A stretch of 64,000 bases of DNA from Nemophila menziesii (lineage: Eukaryota; Streptophyta; Magnoliopsida; Boraginales; Hydrophyllaceae): assembly GCA_029959085.1 (NCBI GenBank), contig JARWIR010000008.1:5704001-5768000 (forward strand). Direction: 5' to 3'. The notes beneath the pieces were generated by a model. It did not search any database and was not told the DNA's origin. It worked only from the letters and a program-made list of their open reading frames with translations. The position numbers were made by a program, and so were the translations under genes. Shown one piece after another: positions 1-11,800 of the stretch (its first letter is position 1; every line of letters starts with the position of its first letter).

Positions 1-250
1 TATCATAAATTCACTGAGCTTATGCTTTCATGCTATTAAATACACTCTACATCTAATTCCCATGAATCAAAATTTTTAATTTCTACCTAAAAAGAGAAAA
101 ATGGAGATGAGAGACAACGAATCCCCACACCCCCAACTCAAAAATGAGTCGTGTCCCCACGACTCGAAAAAGACTCGAAACAGAAATTAAAATTAGCAGA
201 TAAACATATTTACAGAAATGGTAAGGAAGAAAGAGAACATACTCTCAAGG
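1..250 (-). other. 3' noncoding region of element A with an internal PPT-like motif
   Basis: Between the end of the extra ORF and the left edge there is no gene. On the minus strand positions 144-123 read as a G-rich run following a TTGAGT core. It resembles the true polypurine tracts of this family and occupies the same place relative to the ORF as motifs in D (31338) and E (42011). The stretch aligns by eye with 18650-18890 of element B. Confidence 0.7.
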
Positions 251-1448
251 CTATTGCCTCGCATCATTGACATCCAAGGTAGGATTTGCTTGATCTTTCG
301 TTAATTGCTCAAGGAGTTTCATGATGTGCACCTGATTAGCGTTGATTTGTGCCACATCATTGACTGAAGAAGTTTGAGCTGCTTCGAATTTTGTTAAACG
401 CTCCTCTATCTTCTCTTGCCAATTTTGCTCCTTTTCTTCTTTCGAGACTTGCGTAGAACCCGCTCTTCGAAAGATATCTTTGATACAAGCATTATCAAAA
501 TAACTCGTTCTAAATTCGATTTTCTCTTCTTCACCCAATGTAACATTCGCTTTTCGCACAAGACACGTGATCATAGTAGGAAATTTAATATTATAAACCG
601 ATTTAGGAGAGACCGAAAATCGCATCACCTCCTCATAGATCAACTGTGCCACATCAAATTCTTCTCCTCTCAAAATACAATCCAAAAGTAGAGCGTTCTT
701 CATAGTCACATCCAAAGTTCGTGTGTTTCCAAAGACATTAGGAATAAGGAAATTGTGCCAAATTCTCGCATCCGATTGAAGATATTTGTAAGGCCAAGGT
801 GCCTTCAATTCTCCCTTATGTGATTGCACTTTCTCCTTGTCTAAAACATGCTCATAAAGTAATTCCTCATCAAGGATTTTTCGTTTAGCAACCGCTTCAT
901 CAAATTTGCAATAACCTTTTAATTTCTTAAACTTGAAGTGGTTTCTAATCTCCTCAGCTGTGAAAGGAACTAACTTTCCTCTAATCGGAACACAACTTTT
1001 ACTATCTCGGCTAAAGAGGCCTAAATAGAATTCCAAAGCTAACTCATGACATAATTCAGAACGTCTTACCATGAACTTAGACCAACCCAATTTCGCACCA
1101 AGCTCTAAGAATCGTTTGTATTCTCCTTTACCAACTTCTTCCTTGAATACTTTCTCATAAGCAAAAGGTAGCTCTTTCAATTGTTTCTCTGCAGAAGGTT
1201 TCAGGGCCCTTGAAACTTCCTCTTTCTCCTTGGGTGTAGGACCTTGTGGAAGTTGTGTTTTCCTTTGCATAAAAGTAAAGCTTTTTACCATTACGATCAC
1301 ACAAAGTTATACCTCCATCTTCAACATCGTCTTTACCCTATGATTTAGAACTAGAACCTTTGTTATTTGATTTCTTCTTGATTGGATCCAATACCTTGAT
1401 TTTTTTCACCTCCCTCTTATTAGCTAATATTGTTGTTCTATTAGTCAT
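251..1448 (-). pseudogene. Extra 3' ORF of element A, plant transposon protein family (PF20167-like)
   Basis: The likely original start is the ATG at 1448 (MTNRT..., also the start in E at 40625), followed by a Lys-rich segment. A TAG and a frameshift then break the frame, and from about 1300 a clean frame of 349 codons runs to 251. The body has the family pattern: a segment like REFY..L (here ALEFYLGLF), a VPIRGKLVPFT strand, an aromatic block ending in a W..FLIPN motif, then FPTMITCLV. The last 60 residues look like a coiled coil. No signal peptide or membrane segment is visible, so it is not an obvious envelope protein although it sits in the env position downstream of pol. Related copies lie in B, D, E and F. 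The function of this family is unknown to me. Confidence 0.75.
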
Positions 1449-1874
1449 CCTCAATTAACCCCCAACTCAAAGCTTTAACAACTCTTGAAAATTGAACTTG
1501 TGAATTTTTGGTTTGAACAAGCTTGATTTGGTTTAGGAAAGATGAATTGATGATTAATCTCTATGTGGGTGAGGTGGATTCTTGATGGATTGGCTTGGAT
1601 TTAAGAAATTGTAGGATGAATTTTGAAAATTTGAGCTCTTGATTCTTCAATTTGATGGATTTGGTGAGGATTGGGTGTTTGAATCTCTCTTGTAATGATG
1701 TGGAGAGAAGATTTGATGTGTTTTCTTGATGATTGGGTAGTGTTTTGATAATTGGTGAAGGTTTTGATGAGCTTCAATGGAGTTGGGAGAGTTTTGGAGA
1801 AGAGAAAGAGGTTAGAGGTTTTGTAAATTCGGAATTATAAGCTTTATACCTCTTTTATAACCTAAATCCCGTAA
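1449..1874 (-). other. Leader of the extra ORF in element A
   Basis: This is AT-rich noncoding sequence between the GC-rich block and the extra ORF. On the minus strand a TTGAGTTGGGGGTT motif (positions 1471-1458) lies about 10 bases before the ATG at 1448. It is nearly identical to the family's polypurine tract. The same arrangement is seen in E (40604-40616 before 40625) and F (46009-46022 before 46031). No coding frame is convincing here. Confidence 0.6.
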
Positions 1875-2165
1875 CTTTCTCTCTCTATCGGCACGGCGCG
1901 GTGCATGGGTGCGGTACATGGGTACACCGCATGGGTGTACCGCAGCTGTAGCTTTAAAAAAATTTGCTTTGGCAAAATACCCGTGGTAGCACCCCGTGGA
2001 ACGGGTTTTGGGCGTGCGGTATAGGGCGCGGTATAGGGTCCGGTGTACCGGACCCATCAGCTTGATTTTTTTCTCGTCTCGGCATAAAACCCGCGGCACC
2101 TACCCGTGGTACGGGTATTTGTCCTCTACGGTACACCGCGGCTGAGGTGCGGTATACCTCACCGA
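1875..2165 (-). repeat. GC-rich palindromic block of element A
   Basis: This is a GC-rich island in AT-rich surroundings, built from variants of CGGTGTACCG and related palindromes. The clearest hairpin is 2036-2055, with 8-bp perfect arms gggtccgg/ccggaccc around tgta. Another is at 2103-2117 (acccgt/acgggt). Short frames crossing it are not coding. Equivalent blocks occur at the same position between pol and the extra ORF in B, E and F. Confidence 0.75.
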
Positions 2166-2311
2166 TGGTAGATCCTTTCCGAAAAATTTTGTTTCTTCCC
2201 TAACTCGTTTTCTCCAATCCCTAAACACCAAAAACACTAATACCTTTCTCAAATATGCAATATCAACTAAAAAAAACTACGGGTTGTCTCCCGTACAGCA
2301 CTTTTGTTTAA

Positions 2312-2330
2312 CGTCTTTCAAAGTTAGACG
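2312..2330 (-). promoter_or_regulatory. Small hairpin after the pol stop of element A
   Basis: Arms cgtct (2312-2316) and agacg (2326-2330) enclose 9 bases, 11 bases beyond the end of the protease-integrase C-terminus frame. The equivalents in B, E and F keep the stem; E has a compensated pair. The role is unknown. Confidence 0.5.
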
Positions 2331-2341
2331 TGTTACCTCTA

Positions 2342-3397
2342 CTAAGATTTGCGAATATAGCCTCCCCAACAACGAGTTAGGCTATGAACGTCAACTAATC
2401 TGCGCTTGACCCCCGTTTTGGGTCGGATTTCTATCACCTTGGCTGAAACAACCTTAGTGACAATGAATGGTCCCATCCACGAGTCTTTGAAACTTCGTGG
2501 CCTATTCTCGCATTTGTGAGCTTTCCATAGAACTTCATGGCCTACACCAAACTCAATGTTTGGCTCAGTATCCACGAGTTTTAAGTAGATCTTCTCAGGA
2601 GGGACTTTGTGATGTGAAAGGCTGTGGATGACAGGAACGGTGGGATCTAACTTCCTCGGTTTCTTACCCAAGACATAGAAGGTCTCGGATACATTCTTTG
2701 CATGAAGGGTGATGGTCCCTTCTTGGAAGTTGATAACACTTTGACTTGTGGCCGTGAAAGGCCGTCCAAGTATGATAGGAACCTGCTTATCTGCATCAAA
2801 CTCAAGTATAACAAAGTCAGTAGGGATGGAGATATTACCTGCACGGACTAAGACGTCCTCCACTGTTCCCCATGTCCACTTAACTGAGTTGTCCGCGGAC
2901 TGCAACTTCACTGGAGTTTTCTCTGATTTCTTAAGTCCAAGTCTCTCGAATACGGACATAGGCATAAGATTCACACCAGAACCCACATCATACATAGCTT
3001 TCACCTTGAGCATACCATTAATTTGAATAGGAAGGTTGAAACTTCCCGGATCTTTAAGCTTTGTTGGTAGCTCTCGTTCACTTCTTCTTGAAACCCCTAG
3101 GTTCTCTCTTGGGATCTCTACACTCGCTTCTTTCTCAGGAATAACTTGCATAAAAACTTGTTGCGGTGTAAGTCCTTTCTTCGCGATCTCAAACATTTGG
3201 GCGTTGATATTTTCAGGTGTATACGCCTCTACAAATGTCTTGAGTACAGTGTCATCCTTAGGATTTGTATCAGGAATAGTTGATGACACTGGTTGAACAA
3301 TAGGTGGCGATTCTACCTTCTCTTCTTCTTTCTCTTCTTGCACAGCAGGTGCAACTTCATCTTCAACTTTTGAATTTAGCTCTGCTCGATAATCCAT
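2342..3397 (-). CDS. Protease fused to integrase C-terminal domain (pol remnant of element A)
   Basis: This open frame has 351 codons. Residues 1-95 are an acidic Gag-pol linker. Residues 117-225 are the retroviral aspartic protease domain, with active-site Asp137 in MYDVGSGVNLMP and a downstream VPIILGRPF motif typical of Athila. After about 55 further residues the frame passes directly into a domain matching the integrase C-terminus (about 282-347; GVGHEVLWKAHK, then GPFIVTKV), which aligns in order with the end of E's integrase. RT, RNase H, the zinc-binding HHCC region and the DDE core are missing with no break in frame. The gag frame upstream (3404-4003) is in the same phase, separated by one TGA, so Gag-protease-CTD was probably a single polyprotein. 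Protease would cut Gag; a role for the CTD here is speculative. Confidence 0.8.
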   Translation of the reverse strand: MDYRAELNSKVEDEVAPAVQEEKEEEKVESPPIVQPVSSTIPDTNPKDDTVLKTFVEAYTPENINAQMFEIAKKGLTPQQVFMQVIPEKEASVEIPRENLGVSRRSERELPTKLKDPGSFNLPIQINGMLKVKAMYDVGSGVNLMPMSVFERLGLKKSEKTPVKLQSADNSVKWTWGTVEDVLVRAGNISIPTDFVILEFDADKQVPIILGRPFTATSQSVINFQEGTITLHAKNVSETFYVLGKKPRKLDPTVPVIHSLSHHKVPPEKIYLKLVDTEPNIEFGVGHEVLWKAHKCENRPRSFKDSWMGPFIVTKVVSAKVIEIRPKTGVKRRLVDVHSLTRCWGGYIRKS

Positions 3398-3403
3398 AAC
3401 CGA

Positions 3404-5165
3404 TCAAATTTCCTCTTGCATCTTCTTCAGAAGTTGTATAAACTCGGCTTTTTCTTGATCGTCCTCCACATAAACCTCAGAACAGTCAGATTCCACGGGG
3501 CTAGACTTGGTTGGTTCTTCTTCGGTACCCAGAACTTCCACGGCACTAACGGCAGCATGCGGTACTTCCTTCTCTTCTTCAATTTCAAGGCAAATAGCCT
3601 TACAAGCTTCGAACCCAACATTGTTATCACCTCCTTCGATTTCCTTCACTTCTTTTTGTTCCATTAAATTTGTTAGAACTTTGTTTAATTGTTCTACTTG
3701 AGTACCTAAAATCTGAAGTGCGGCATCTTCTCGGACTTTCTCTTCCTGAGCGTTCATATTAGTGGTCAAACGGTTCAAGACTTGTATTATCTGTTGATTG
3801 TCCATAGATCCTTCTTGAGGATACTGAGGTAAAGCTTTCTGATCTAACGAATCGGTATAGGCATCTTGAACAGGTTGTTGAGGGGGAGCAGGTCTATTCT
3901 GATATTGATTTTGATACTGACCTCTTGGTTGGAAAGAGTTGTTCTGGGGACGCGGTTGATAATGACCAGGATTAGCGGCCCCTTGTGGATTTGAATACTG
4001 CATACCCGGATGATTTCGGTTACCCCATTAATAACCTCTTCGGTTGGATATAGAGTAAACAGATTGTGGATTTGATTCGCACTCTTCCCATGTATGATTA
4101 TTAACCCCACATTGTTGACAACCTTGTGCTTCTTGTACTACGTTTGCTGCGGCTAAATTCTTTTGCATCTCTAACTTCAGCTCTTTGATTTGATTTTCTA
4201 ATGCGGATATTTGAGCTGAGTTCGCTGTTTCTGCATCTAAACGAAGCGTTCCTCGGGTCTTTGCTACAGGAGCTCGCGTTGAAGGCCAACTCCTTTATTG
4301 TTTGATAATATTTTCCAAGACATCGGAAGCTTCATTATGGTTCATGGACACAAAATTACCCTTTCCAATGTTATCCACCTTCTCTCTACCTTTATCATTA
4401 AGACCTTCATAAAATATAGCAAGTTGTAGAGCAGGGGTATAACCATGGAGAGGACATCTAGCTAATTTATGTTGAAACCTTGTCCATGACTCTTTTACTG
4501 TTTCTCCATCTTCTTGACAAAATCTTGCAAGCTCGGTTTGATCTTTGAGTCTCAAGCTCTTCGGATAAACGGTTAAAGAACGCGGCTTGAAGTTCTGTCC
4601 AAGAATTAATTGTTCCAGGTGGTTGTCTTTCTAGCCATTCGCTAGCTCTATCGGTCAAGAAGAACGAAAACATATGACAGTATAGTTTCTCGCGTGTAAT
4701 GACATGAGTAATATAGACATCACAAATCTGCATGAACTTCTGAATCGATCTTACCGGATCTTGAATTGCTGTACCACTGTAGAGTCCAAAACTTTGAAAT
4801 TGACTAAGCATACCCGGATCGGGTCTAAATTTGATATTCTGGATCTCTAGAGGACGGTAACCTATTGGTTGAACATGAAACGGTACATGGAGACCAGGGA
4901 GGTCTTGCTATACTCGATTCTGTTGATTATTATTAACGTTATTCTACCCATTACCTCGTCCTAGTGGTAGTTGTACACCGTGTTGTCCACCACCAGGTGG
5001 TGGTGGTGGTGGTGGACCCCTCGGATTTACTCCAAGTTGGTCATCAAGTGGTGGATCTTGGTGGGCTGCCATTACTATTCTCAAGGATCTTTCCTCACGA
5101 ACACGTTTGTTGTAAACTCTGAAGCTCCTCTTAGGCTCCGGTAACGGAGGCCAAGAATTAAACAC
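3404..5165 (-). pseudogene. Gag of element A, broken
   Basis: The start is either the ATG at 5165 or the one at 5072 (MAAHQDPP...). A Pro-rich stretch encoded by a GGT/CCA run near 4985-5015 follows. The Retrotrans_gag domain lies in two frames (4811-4467, then 4555-4295), showing a frameshift near 4550. A CCHC zinc knuckle (C-X2-C-X4-H-X4-C, CQQCGVNNHTWEEC) lies at 4120-4079. The Gln/Asn-rich C-terminal part (4003-3404) follows a TAA near 4025 and ends at a TGA just before the protease frame. This is the capsid/nucleocapsid precursor of the element, not functional as it stands. Confidence 0.8.
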
Positions 5166-5297
5166 TGTGAAACCTGAAAAAGACTAAAGCAAACCACAAG
5201 CGTAAATCCGGAAAAATAAAAACTAAAAACTGAAAAATAAAAATTAATTAAAAACTACTACTTGAAATAGATAACCCACACGCTAACGAGACACAAG

Positions 5298-5315
5298 TCC
5301 CCGGCAGCGGCGCCA
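5298..5315 (-). promoter_or_regulatory. Primer binding site of element A (tRNA-Asp type)
   Basis: On the minus strand the 18 bases read TGGCGCCGCTGCCGGGGA, matching the 3' end of plant tRNA-Asp with one difference from the usual Athila PBS. It lies 6 bases (AGTTTT) after the LTR end, the typical spacing. It fixes the element's orientation and the LTR boundary at 5322. Confidence 0.9.
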
Positions 5316-5321
5316 AAAACT

Positions 5322-6859
5322 TGGTGTCGCCTAGGGTGTGATAAGAATATGATAAATTAAAGTCTAGAAAACTACGCACTCTCACCCTAGACAGGCACAG
5401 TACTGCAAGTATTACAGGACGTATGCAAGTTTTAGTTGATAAGTTGAGTTCGTTCTCAGGGACTTAAGTTTGTTAATCACATGGGTAGGAATAACGAGTA
5501 AAAGTAAATAATTAAAGACAGAAAATAAAAGCAATAGATATTCGAAATTAATGATTAAAACTAGGAAAATAAAGACAATAAAATAAAATACTAAGAATAT
5601 GAGATGATAGATATAGCTTAGGTTTTGCTAGTATGCACTAATCCTTCTAATTCTTTCTATTATATCTAGTTTATAAGGGAGAATATTAGCTCTTGTATAC
5701 TTAGTCAGGATTCTAAATTCCCATACCTTAGACCTTGAGAGCAACTAAGGGGGCTACGGCACAACCAAGAAGCTGTTTCAAATAGGGTTATCAAACGCTA
5801 CTAAGGCCCTAAGCAAACAATTCATTCAATTGGTGATATGGTGATTAAAACAAACCCTATTGACTATCTAGTTAGAATCAGTTTTGTCAGATCTAATATC
5901 GGACACTAGAAGTTATGTGGTGTTTCAATAATTAGACACCCAGCTAAGGCGATCATCTAACTACTATTAAGGTAATCCTAAACGTTGCGCACCGCAAGGA
6001 AAACAATCATTAAATCAAAACACATAAACAAATATAAAGGTAAGAAGCTAATATCAATTTAAAACATGTAATTCCCAAAGAAACTTAGATAGAAAGAAAT
6101 TAGAATTCATAGATTATACATGATGCAAAACCCAAGCTATGGGGAGTTTAGTTCATACCTGATGGAAATAAACTAAAAGAAATTACGAAAAGACATCATC
6201 TTGCTCTCTACAATAAACTGGAAGAATAAAACCTTAAGAACTAATTACTATGAGGCAAGGATGATTTTACAAGTGATATAAGGGTGTATTTATAGGTGTT
6301 TAGAAGACCTAATTCATTTTCTTGAGGGAGAGGTTAAGTACTGGACTCCAAGCCCAACTCAAATTCGTATGGAAATAAAGATAATTACTGCTGAACTGTT
6401 TTCAGCATATCTTCTTCGTTATTGGTCGATTTTTGCTCCACAATATAACAAAGGAATCCTCAGCGAATTATCTACGTCCCTATGAAAGGAATTTATCAAA
6501 ATCGGCTTCTTTTTGGAGTTATCACCACTTCTTTAGCCGTTGCTACAGAAATTCAGATTTAGGCAGCTTTTTTTTTCATATTTTTAGCTTTTGTTTCCTT
6601 ATCTCCAATTACCATGCTAATCTCTTTTCATATCTTGTAGTCTTTGACTTGGACTCTAATTAATCTCCATAATTATCTTTAAAACTTCACACTAAATAAA
6701 CAATTAAATCCAATATGCTCTAAAAATATTATTTCACTAAATCAAGACTCAAAATAGGAAAGTGTACTATTTCTCAAGAAAATCGACTATAATGACTTCT
6801 AAATCACTAAAAATGATGTCTCATCTTAATATAAATCTATCACAAATGAGGAGACATCA
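5322..6859 (-). repeat. 5' LTR of element A
   Basis: This is 1538 bp, bounded by tggtg at 5322 and gacatca at 6859 (TG...CA in either orientation). The left limit is set by the PBS and the right limit by the gag remnant of H. It contains a TATA-like box on the minus strand at 6294-6286 and decayed members of the CCC..GGG mini-repeat seen in other LTRs here. It belongs to the same broad family as LTRs B, C, D, E and G but is clearly diverged from them. Confidence 0.85.
6286..6294 (-). promoter_or_regulatory. TATA box in LTR A
   Basis: TATAAATAC on the minus strand, in the middle of the LTR, where the U3/R boundary is expected. LTR B has AATAAATAC at the corresponding place (about 16773-16781). 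Confidence 0.45.
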
Positions 6860-8140
6860 AAGAGTATGAAGGAAATCTGGAATTTGTATGTTTCGTGTCT
6901 AATTGTGGGAATTTCCAATCGCGTAATACAATGATTCAACAAGGAAATCACAATCATACGAGCCTTCAATGGTATAATCTGAATGGGGTCGTGAATCAAG
7001 ATATTACTTACCAACAATGACCTCAACATAATAATTTCCAACAAATATCTCAAGGTCCTTATCAAGGGGGACAAGGTTATGTCAAGTCAGCACCACCACC
7101 GCAATAAACCTATGATGCTTATGCAAAAAATCTAGCATATAAAGCTTTGCCGCAACATACACAGGAAGGATCAGATACTGATAAAAACTGCAATATTTTT
7201 TTGGACTTTGAGACAAGACAACATGCTGATTAACAACGAGAGATTCAATGAGTACTCTACTAAGTTGAAGATAATGGGGACACAAGTCAAAAAAATATCT
7301 GATGCTTTTGAGAAGTTTCGGCAACATTTTCGATGGTTGGACCAATATACAAAGAGTGACGTGAAGGCCATAGAAAATTGTGATGACAATATTGTGTTTG
7401 AATCGTGTAAGACTATTATCCTTCAAACTGAAGAAGTAGTGGAATCGCCACCTATTGCAGATATTGACGTGAATATTTCGGAAATAAATGAAGAACTGAC
7501 CAAGACAAGCTTGTAAGAGATGATGGTTGAGCTTCTAGTCAAAGATATTTTGAAAGAGATAAAGGTGGTACTTGCACTAGAGGTTGGAAAGGCCGAGAAA
7601 GAAGTTGAAGTCTTAGCTGAGAAGAAGGAAGGGGTAGTTGCACCTGAGGTGTAAGAAGAAGAAAAGTAGGTGAGCGCACCACCTGGTGTTTCATCGATGT
7701 CACCTTTCATTCCTATAAAGATGACATGTCAAAAGGGTGGAAGTGAGCTAAAAGCATTTTTAGAGGCATATAACAAAGAAAGAATCAAAGCCCAAGTTCT
7801 AGAGATTGTTGAGAAAGGGATTACACTGCAACAAGTGTTCACGCATGCCATTCTTGAGAAAAAATTAGAGTGCGAGTGTAGAGACTGAGATTGATTTTGT
7901 GGCTCATGTTGAAAGAGTCTCGAAATTGAAGATAAGTTATCACCTAAGCTTCAGGAACTAGAGGTTTCAACCTCCCTATTCAAATTGGTGGTAAGCTTGA
8001 TATGAAGCTATGTGTGACTTGGGTTTAAGTGTGAACCTTATGCTCAAGTCATTGTTCGAGATGCTAAGAATCCATAAAACAAAGAGGGAGTCCGTCAATC
8101 TACAGTTTGTGAACAACTTAATATCAAATAAGTTGGATAT
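6860..8140 (+). pseudogene. Element H: gag C-terminus and protease remnant (plus strand)
   Basis: The translated pieces match element A's gag and protease in order: a Gln-rich segment ending in KALPQHTQEGSD (about 7140-7175), then 7208-7516 (GTQVKKISDAF..., similar to GTQVEQLNKVL in A), then 7670-7888 (ITLQQVFTHAILEK, similar to LTPQQVFMQVIPEK), then a protease segment (8010-8123; MCDLGLSVNLMLKSLFE). Many stops and frameshifts interrupt it. The frame runs straight into a degenerate polypurine tract and LTR at 8141, so everything from mid-protease to the 3' end has been deleted. The left part is cut off by the insertion of element A. Confidence 0.7.
8130..8140 (+). promoter_or_regulatory. Degenerate polypurine tract of element H
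   Basis: The bases before the LTR start (aagttggatat) resemble the family tract GAGTTGGGGGTCT, and the next bases tgatgtctct match the LTR start of D and E. The match is imperfect. Confidence 0.4.
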
Positions 8141-8650
8141 TGATGTCTCTCTATTTGTGATGAATAAATTCATTCATGAGACATTATTTTGAGAGTTTAC
8201 TAGACCTAATTGAGGTATTTTCCCTATTATTTTCTATATTGCACTTTTACCCCTAGTTTTGGACTTTTTGCTGTTTATAGAGATATTTTTGTGCTTTAAT
8301 CGTGTGTGTAATGTGTACAGTTTAGGTACATGCTTAATGCAAGGGTTCAAGATGAAGGAAAATAATCAAAGAGTCAAGAAAAAACCCAAAGTCAAGGCGG
8401 AAATTGAGCTTAGAGCCATTGTGGAGAGTTAGAGCGTTTTTTGGAGAATACTTGCACCTCAATGTTTCTTTCACTACAATTTTTTTGTTAGATATTTGGA
8501 TCTAATTTATTTTATTTGGAAAGAACTTGAAGTCAGGGTCGCGTGGTAAGTGATGAAACTCAGTTCGGAGTCAAGACAAAGAAGTTATGACATTTGCACC
8601 TGTCGTGGTTTGAAACATAATTTATTTTTGACAGGTAAGTGTTCATTTTA
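8141..8650 (+). repeat. LTR of element H, left part
   Basis: It starts tgatgtctctcta, close to the LTR start of D and E (tgatgtctccctaa), and follows their order of landmarks (a second gagacatt, then a poly-pyrimidine/cacttt stretch). It is interrupted by LINE2; the right end of this part is approximate because the LINE's 3' end is decayed. Confidence 0.55.
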
Positions 8651-8899
8651 TTGCTTCAACTATACACTCTTTACAAGCCTTGGTAAAGTTTGACTAAGTC
8701 AACTTTCTTGGCTAAACAAATACAATCTAGAAAAAAATATAAAAAAATAGAAAGTAAGTAGGCTAAAGACAGTACGGTAAAATATCTAAGGATTAATACA
8801 CAAACTTGAAAACTCAACCGCTATAAGAAAGAGATCGTGTGTTCAAGCCGACTTCTTACAAAAAAAATTGAACTGAGTCATAGATGCGCAAGTATTCCT

Positions 8900-11800
8900 T
8901 AAAGTCCCTATTGTCTTGTGATGATCTTATTTTCCAAAGATGCTTTAAATGAGTGTTTGAACCACATATTTGATTGTACAACTTGCCTTATATAGTGGAT
9001 AATTATATCGTGTTTTAACAAGTGGTTTTGATGGAAATCCCGTTTCTTGAATTCCATATGTGGTAGAGGAAGATTTGAAAGCTTAAAATGAAGACTATAT
9101 GTTTAAGGGTGTTTCTTTTTCTTCTATGAATAAAATCCAGCTGTTTTAGATAGCCAAGAAGTAGTTTTTATCTTGGCAGCCATGGTTTTTGTAGCATGCA
9201 AACCATATTCTCCTCGAGTAAGGGAAAATCAAGAAAAGATGATCACAAGATTCCAGGGTAGAGTTACACAACACACAACTTTTTTTTGTAATGATTACCT
9301 ATCGATCAAGCCTATCACGAGTACGTAATCTATTTAGGAAGACTAACCATGATAGAAATAAATGTTTGAGAATTGTTTGCTTGTGCCAAACAGCTGAACT
9401 CCATTCAACCTTATCGTATATTAAGGTCCTTGAGAAGAAGTGAGGTAGAGAAGTAATTTGTACCACCACATTTCCATGTTAGATTATCTTCAAGAAAGTT
9501 TAAGGTGAATAGCTCAAGGAAGGGTCTGAGGCAAGTCAACCCAGCAGGAAGACACCATTTGCTGTTACCAAATAATTGCGCAATAGTTTTGTGCTTATAC
9601 TTGTTGAAGATGAGGTATTCAATATTAAGATTGATTTCCTTAACATTCACTTCTTGAATCCATCTATACTTTAGGATGAAATTTTGTTTCCCTTTCCAAT
9701 AGCGTGATGAACCAATTTTTTAGCAAGATTTCTGATTTTTAGTAGTTTTCTCCATGTCCAAGGGACGATATGAGTAGGATGAATGTTCCAGACACATTTC
9801 TCTCTAAACCAATTCACTTTGGCCCGATGAGACCATATGTTGTTATCAGATCCATGGAAACTCCAAAATGATTTTAAAGTAACAATATCATTGAGAGTCT
9901 TTAGGCTAGCTACTCTTAACCCATCTTCATTTGGGATTTTGCAAAGTAATTTCCAAGAAACCTTAGTGCCCCTGTAGTAAGTGGTATTTCCTTTCTAGAG
10001 GAATCTTGAGAATATAATTTCAAGGTTTTGGATGAATTTTTTGGGTAAGATCATAACTGAGCACCAAAATCTAACATTGCTTTGTGAACAGTTTTGATAA
10101 GGTGAAGTCCTCCTGCAAAGGAGATAAATTTGTGCATCCAGTTGTCTATACTTGAGAAAATATATTTTATAGTATATCTCACTTTTTATGGGTTAATATT
10201 AAGTCCTAAGAGTCTTGTGAAAATATCCAATCCTACTCTGAGTTTTAAAGAAGATGAAGTGTCACCATTAAGAAAGAGTAGACTGTCATCTGCAAAGATG
10301 AGATGATTGAGCTTGACTTTGTAGTATCTTGGGTGGTAGATGAACTTAGGTGAGTTGCCAACTTTGTCCATAAGAGCACTGAAAGCTTGGATACAAATAA
10401 CAAAGAGGTGTGGTGAGAAGGGATCTTCATGAATTAGTCTTCTTTTGTCTTTAAAAGAACCATTCGTTTCTGCATTGATGAGTAGAGAGTAAGAGACTGA
10501 GTTGAGAAGCATATCAATCCAATTGATGAAGGTTTTGTGAAATTTGATGGCATGACGCATATTGATAATGAAGTTATGATCAACTGAATCAAGGGACTTT
10601 TGAAGATCAAGATTCAAAGTTCATATAGAGGTGTTGTTTCTTTTATTATATCCTTGGACGATTGTTTGAGAAACTAGTACATTTTCAGCTATGTTCCTGC
10701 CTTGGACAAAAGCTGCCTGATTTTGTGAAATAAGTCCTGGAAAAAGTATTTTAAATCTGTTAGATGTGAGTGTAGACATGCCTTTGTATATGATTTTGCA
10801 ACATGCTATAGGTCTAAAACGTTTCAGAGTACTCGGATTTGGCACTTTTGGGATCAAAACAAGAGTTTTAGAATTGACTTGTTTGAGAATTTGAGAGTTG
10901 GTGAAGGAATATTTGATGGCTAAACAAACATTATGGCCTACAATTTGCCAAATAGTCTTGAATAAAGTACTAGTAAATCCATCAGGACATGGAGATATGT
11001 TTTCATTGATTGAGAATATAGCCTCCTTTATCTTTTTATCTGAGAAGTCTTTAATCATAGTAGTTGCCTCTTCATCACTTTTTTTTATTATGAATTAAGC
11101 TCTGAAGTAAGTGTGTAGGAATAGATTCTTCTTATGGGTTAGTTCTACTAAGTAAGTTCTCGTAGTGATCAATGAAAGCTGAGTTTATGTTTTGTCTATC
11201 AGTTATTTGAGTACCATCTTCAAGAGTGAGTGCATATACTGTATTGTGAATAGTCCTGACTTTAATGAATTTATGGTAAAAGCTAGTACCAAGATCAAAT
11301 TCCCGAGCCCAAAGGATTCTGAATTTTTGTTTAGAATAGGTTTTTTGTATCTCAAGGAGATCTTCAAATTTCATTCTACAGCCTTTTTCTTCTAATAAGC
11401 ATGAAAGATCGCCATTAAGAATATTGTGTTGCATCTTATCTAGCTTAAGTTTGAGAACCTTTATATCTGTAGAGTTGAGGAGAAGTACTTTTTTTGAAGA
11501 TCTCGAGTCTTTGTTTAACTTCCTTAAGTCTACATATTAGTCTAAACATAGGCGTGTCCTCAGGTTATAATTTCCATGCTTCAGAGACAAGAGGTAAAAA
11601 TTCTTTGTGCTTAGCCCAACTCTTATAGAATTTGAAATATGAAAACTTCTTGGGTTTATCTCCATGGATGGTGATCATAATAGGAGTGTGATCTGAGATG
11701 CCAGGGGAAGGGTAATTACTGAGGAGTTGAATTGTTTGAACCATTCATCATTTGCAAATACTCTGTCAATTTTACTTAAAATAAACCCAAAACTTTCGTG

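Larger units (their letters stand above)
1..6859 (-). mobile_element. Element A: Athila-like Ty3/gypsy LTR retrotransposon, non-autonomous; 3' LTR lies off the left edge
   Basis: Read on the minus strand the order is 5' LTR (6859-5322), tRNA-Asp type PBS (5315-5298), gag, protease, integrase C-terminal domain, short hairpin, GC-rich hairpin block, leader with G-rich motif, and an extra ORF of the plant transposon protein family. The 3' UTR, polypurine tract and 3' LTR continue beyond position 1. RT, RNase H and the integrase catalytic core are absent, so the element would depend on proteins of a relative such as E. It sits in the gag remnant of plus-strand element H: the base after its LTR is 6860 and the next five bases are aagag, the predicted target duplication. 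Gag and the extra ORF carry stops and frameshifts, so it is no longer active. Confidence 0.85.

Noticed and set aside
8835..8875. Possible tRNA-derived SINE (gtgttcaagccgac resembling a B box, followed by an A run)
   Set aside because: No A box at the right distance, no tRNA-like upstream part and no flanking duplication.
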